Shown in pieces: positions 5,630-6,986 of a stretch of 6,986 bases of DNA. Within the stretch, counting starts at the first letter, position 1; every line of letters starts with the position of its first letter. The DNA is from Candidatus Cloacimonadota bacterium (GTDB lineage: Bacteria; Cloacimonadota; Cloacimonadia; Cloacimonadales; JAIOQZ01): NCBI GenBank assembly GCA_021106755.1, contig JAIOTM010000091.1, positions 1 to 6,986 on the forward strand, written 5' to 3'. Under the pieces are notes generated by a model. That model was given only the letters and a program-made list of their open reading frames with translations. It was not told where the DNA came from and did no database searches. Made by a program: the position numbers and the translations under genes.

Positions 5630-6652
5630 GTGAGTACTACTTACACGCGTTTGTCTATCATCATCTTATTTGTCCTGCTCAGTCAGGCGATAATGGCAAT
5701 ACCTGTATCGCAGGAGCAAGCACGAGATATAGCAAATCAATTTATTCTGGAAGGAAGCCGAAGTGAAGCTGTTGCTTCAACAATTGACTTACAGGGAATA
5801 TACATGTTCAATCTTGAAGCATGTGGATTTATCGCTGTCAGCGGTGATGACCAACTGCCACCAATACTATCGTATTCGTATCGAAACATGTTGATTCAGG
5901 AAGCTGATGAGTACAACCCATTCGTTGAAATTATGCGGGAAGATATAAGGCGACGGCTTGAGTATTACAACGAGAATCCTTCCGCGGCAGTCGCCAATCA
6001 GGAGTTATGGCAAAGTGGCGGGTTATCACGCGATCCTGAAGCGACCCGTGATCAATGGCCTGTGGCTGGTTCCACACCAACCGATGGATGGGTGGAAACT
6101 ACCTGGCACCAGACTGGGATTTATAACGATTATTGTCCTTTGGACTACACTGGTGCCCGCTCTGTTGTGGGTTGTGTTGCTACAGCAATGTCGATGATTA
6201 TGGATTATTTCGGTTATATCGGTAACGTTTCTTTTGTTGATACCGATGATTACACCTACGGCACTATTTATATAGATGATGGCGCGGAGACAAATGATTT
6301 TCCCACTTTCCCGGAGCTGAACGTTTTGTTAGACGAAGTAAAGCTGGCGTATGCTATGGACACACCTCTGACCAATTCCAACAAAGCGGCGTTGTGCTTT
6401 GCTGGGGGAATTTCGGTCGAAATGATGTACAGTTCTCAGGGATCCGGGGCATATACATCTGATGTCGCGAGCGCGTTTGTTAACAGATTCCATTACAACA
6501 ACGCTCACCACTACGACGGTAATGTGCCTTATTTCTACAATATGCTCCAGCAAAATTTAATGAATGCCCAACCAACAGAATTATCAATTCTCCGGTCAGA
6601 CTACACTGGCGGACACGCGATTATCTGCGATGGTTATAACACTAACGATTAA
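5630..6652 (+). CDS. Secreted C10 (streptopain-like) cysteine peptidase, interrupted by in-frame TAA
   Basis: The reading frame gives 340 residues before TAA. Residues 1-23 are a signal peptide (Thr-Arg, a hydrophobic run, then IMA before the likely cleavage), so the product is exported. Residues 24-115 look like the Spi-type prodomain of C10 peptidases (QARDIANQFI, then GFIAVSGDDQLPPILSYSY), which normally keeps the enzyme inactive. The catalytic domain follows: WHQTGIYNDYCP, nucleophile Cys182 in VVGCVATAMSMIMDYF, and His329 in GGHAIICDGY. In streptopain the His block is followed directly by FYHVNWGWGG, which supplies the conserved Asn/Trp of the active site. Here the codon at the first aromatic position is TAA, and YHLNYGWG follows in the same frame. 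The product as written lacks that segment and is probably inactive or unstable. Codon style does not change across the stop. The gene may be a recent pseudogene, hold a base-call error, or be read through. Confidence 0.88.
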   Translation: MSTTYTRLSIIILFVLLSQAIMAIPVSQEQARDIANQFILEGSRSEAVASTIDLQGIYMFNLEACGFIAVSGDDQLPPILSYSYRNMLIQEADEYNPFVEIMREDIRRRLEYYNENPSAAVANQELWQSGGLSRDPEATRDQWPVAGSTPTDGWVETTWHQTGIYNDYCPLDYTGARSVVGCVATAMSMIMDYFGYIGNVSFVDTDDYTYGTIYIDDGAETNDFPTFPELNVLLDEVKLAYAMDTPLTNSNKAALCFAGGISVEMMYSSQGSGAYTSDVASAFVNRFHYNNAHHYDGNVPYFYNMLQQNLMNAQPTELSILRSDYTGGHAIICDGYNTND

Positions 6653-6986
6653 TACCATCTGAACTATGGCTGGGGAACATCCAACAGCACATGCTGGTAT
6701 TCTCTTCCTCAGGGGATGCCTTCGGGTTACTCCATCGTTACCGGGGTTATAATGGATATTGAACCGGGAGCTATTGTTGTGCCTATTACGGGGAATGTTT
6801 ACGCGGCAATTGATGTAACTGGGGCACAGGTAGTACTGGAAAACGATGATGAATATTTCTCGCTGGAGATTCAGGATTCAAGTGGTAATTTTGATATGGG
6901 TTTTGTCTTTAGTGGTGTTTACCAGGCAACAGCTTGGTTAGACAGCCGGATATTTTATCAGAGCAAAGTAGTAACTGTCTCTCCCG
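6653..6986 (+). pseudogene. Continuation of the C10 peptidase frame after the stop (partial, runs off window)
   Basis: The same frame stays open for 111 codons to the right edge. It begins with YHLNYGWGTSNSTCWYSLP, the end of the C10 catalytic domain with its conserved Asn, Gly and Trp (positions 345-348 if the stop is counted as 341). The domain closes near VTGVIMDIEP. From about PITGNVYAAIDVTGAQVVLEN onward it resembles an extracellular beta-sandwich module of the carboxypeptidase-regulatory-like kind that often follows such peptidases in FCB-group bacteria; this assignment is tentative. There is no ribosome site or good start codon just after the TAA, so an independent gene is unlikely. 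The C-terminus, which might carry a secretion or sorting signal, lies outside the window. Confidence 0.8.

Overview
The window looks like part of a bacterial chromosome of moderate-to-low GC content. Shine-Dalgarno sites are clear and several TTGACA-type promoters are visible, so standard bacterial expression signals are in use. The secreted C10 (streptopain-like) peptidase with a beta-sandwich-like tail, and the periplasmic-sensor/PAS signalling protein, fit an uncultured FCB-group anaerobe such as Cloacimonadota. That placement is inference from protein style; no phylogenetic marker gene is present.

Layout from left to right. Bases 1-1710 (minus strand) hold the first 570 codons of a membrane signalling protein that runs off the left edge: N-terminal membrane anchor, ABC substrate-binding-like sensor, second membrane helix, PAS domain and the start of a second PAS. 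A 410-bp noncoding stretch follows (1711-2120), with a strong minus-strand promoter at 1928-1955 that carries a palindrome in its spacer. Bases 2121-4171 (minus strand) hold a compact three-gene lipid unit in the order ketoacyl-ACP synthase III, acyl carrier protein, FabG-like reductase. The synthase gene has a -1 frameshift close to its 3' end; its canonical C-terminus lies in the next frame. Bases 4380-5354 (minus strand) hold a two-gene unit: cob(I)alamin adenosyltransferase (cobO) followed by a protein built of 24-residue MORN-variant repeats. A 275-bp divergent intergenic region (5355-5629) has a promoter for each direction. Bases 5630-6986 (plus strand) encode a secreted C10 peptidase. 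An in-frame TAA separates its catalytic Cys and His from the conserved YHLNYGWG segment, and the same frame then stays open to the right edge.

How the genes may work together: KASIII, ACP and the SDR together suffice in principle to build a short 3-hydroxyacyl-ACP (acetyl-CoA plus malonyl-ACP to acetoacetyl-ACP to 3-hydroxybutyryl-ACP). Such sets are known from sugar-acylation and surface-glycan loci, but no acyltransferase or sugar gene is visible here. CobO would provide adenosylcobalamin; nothing explains its pairing with the MORN protein. The two disrupted genes could be real decay or consensus errors, and checking the reads is the first priority. I did not find a clearly new defence or mobile system in this window.
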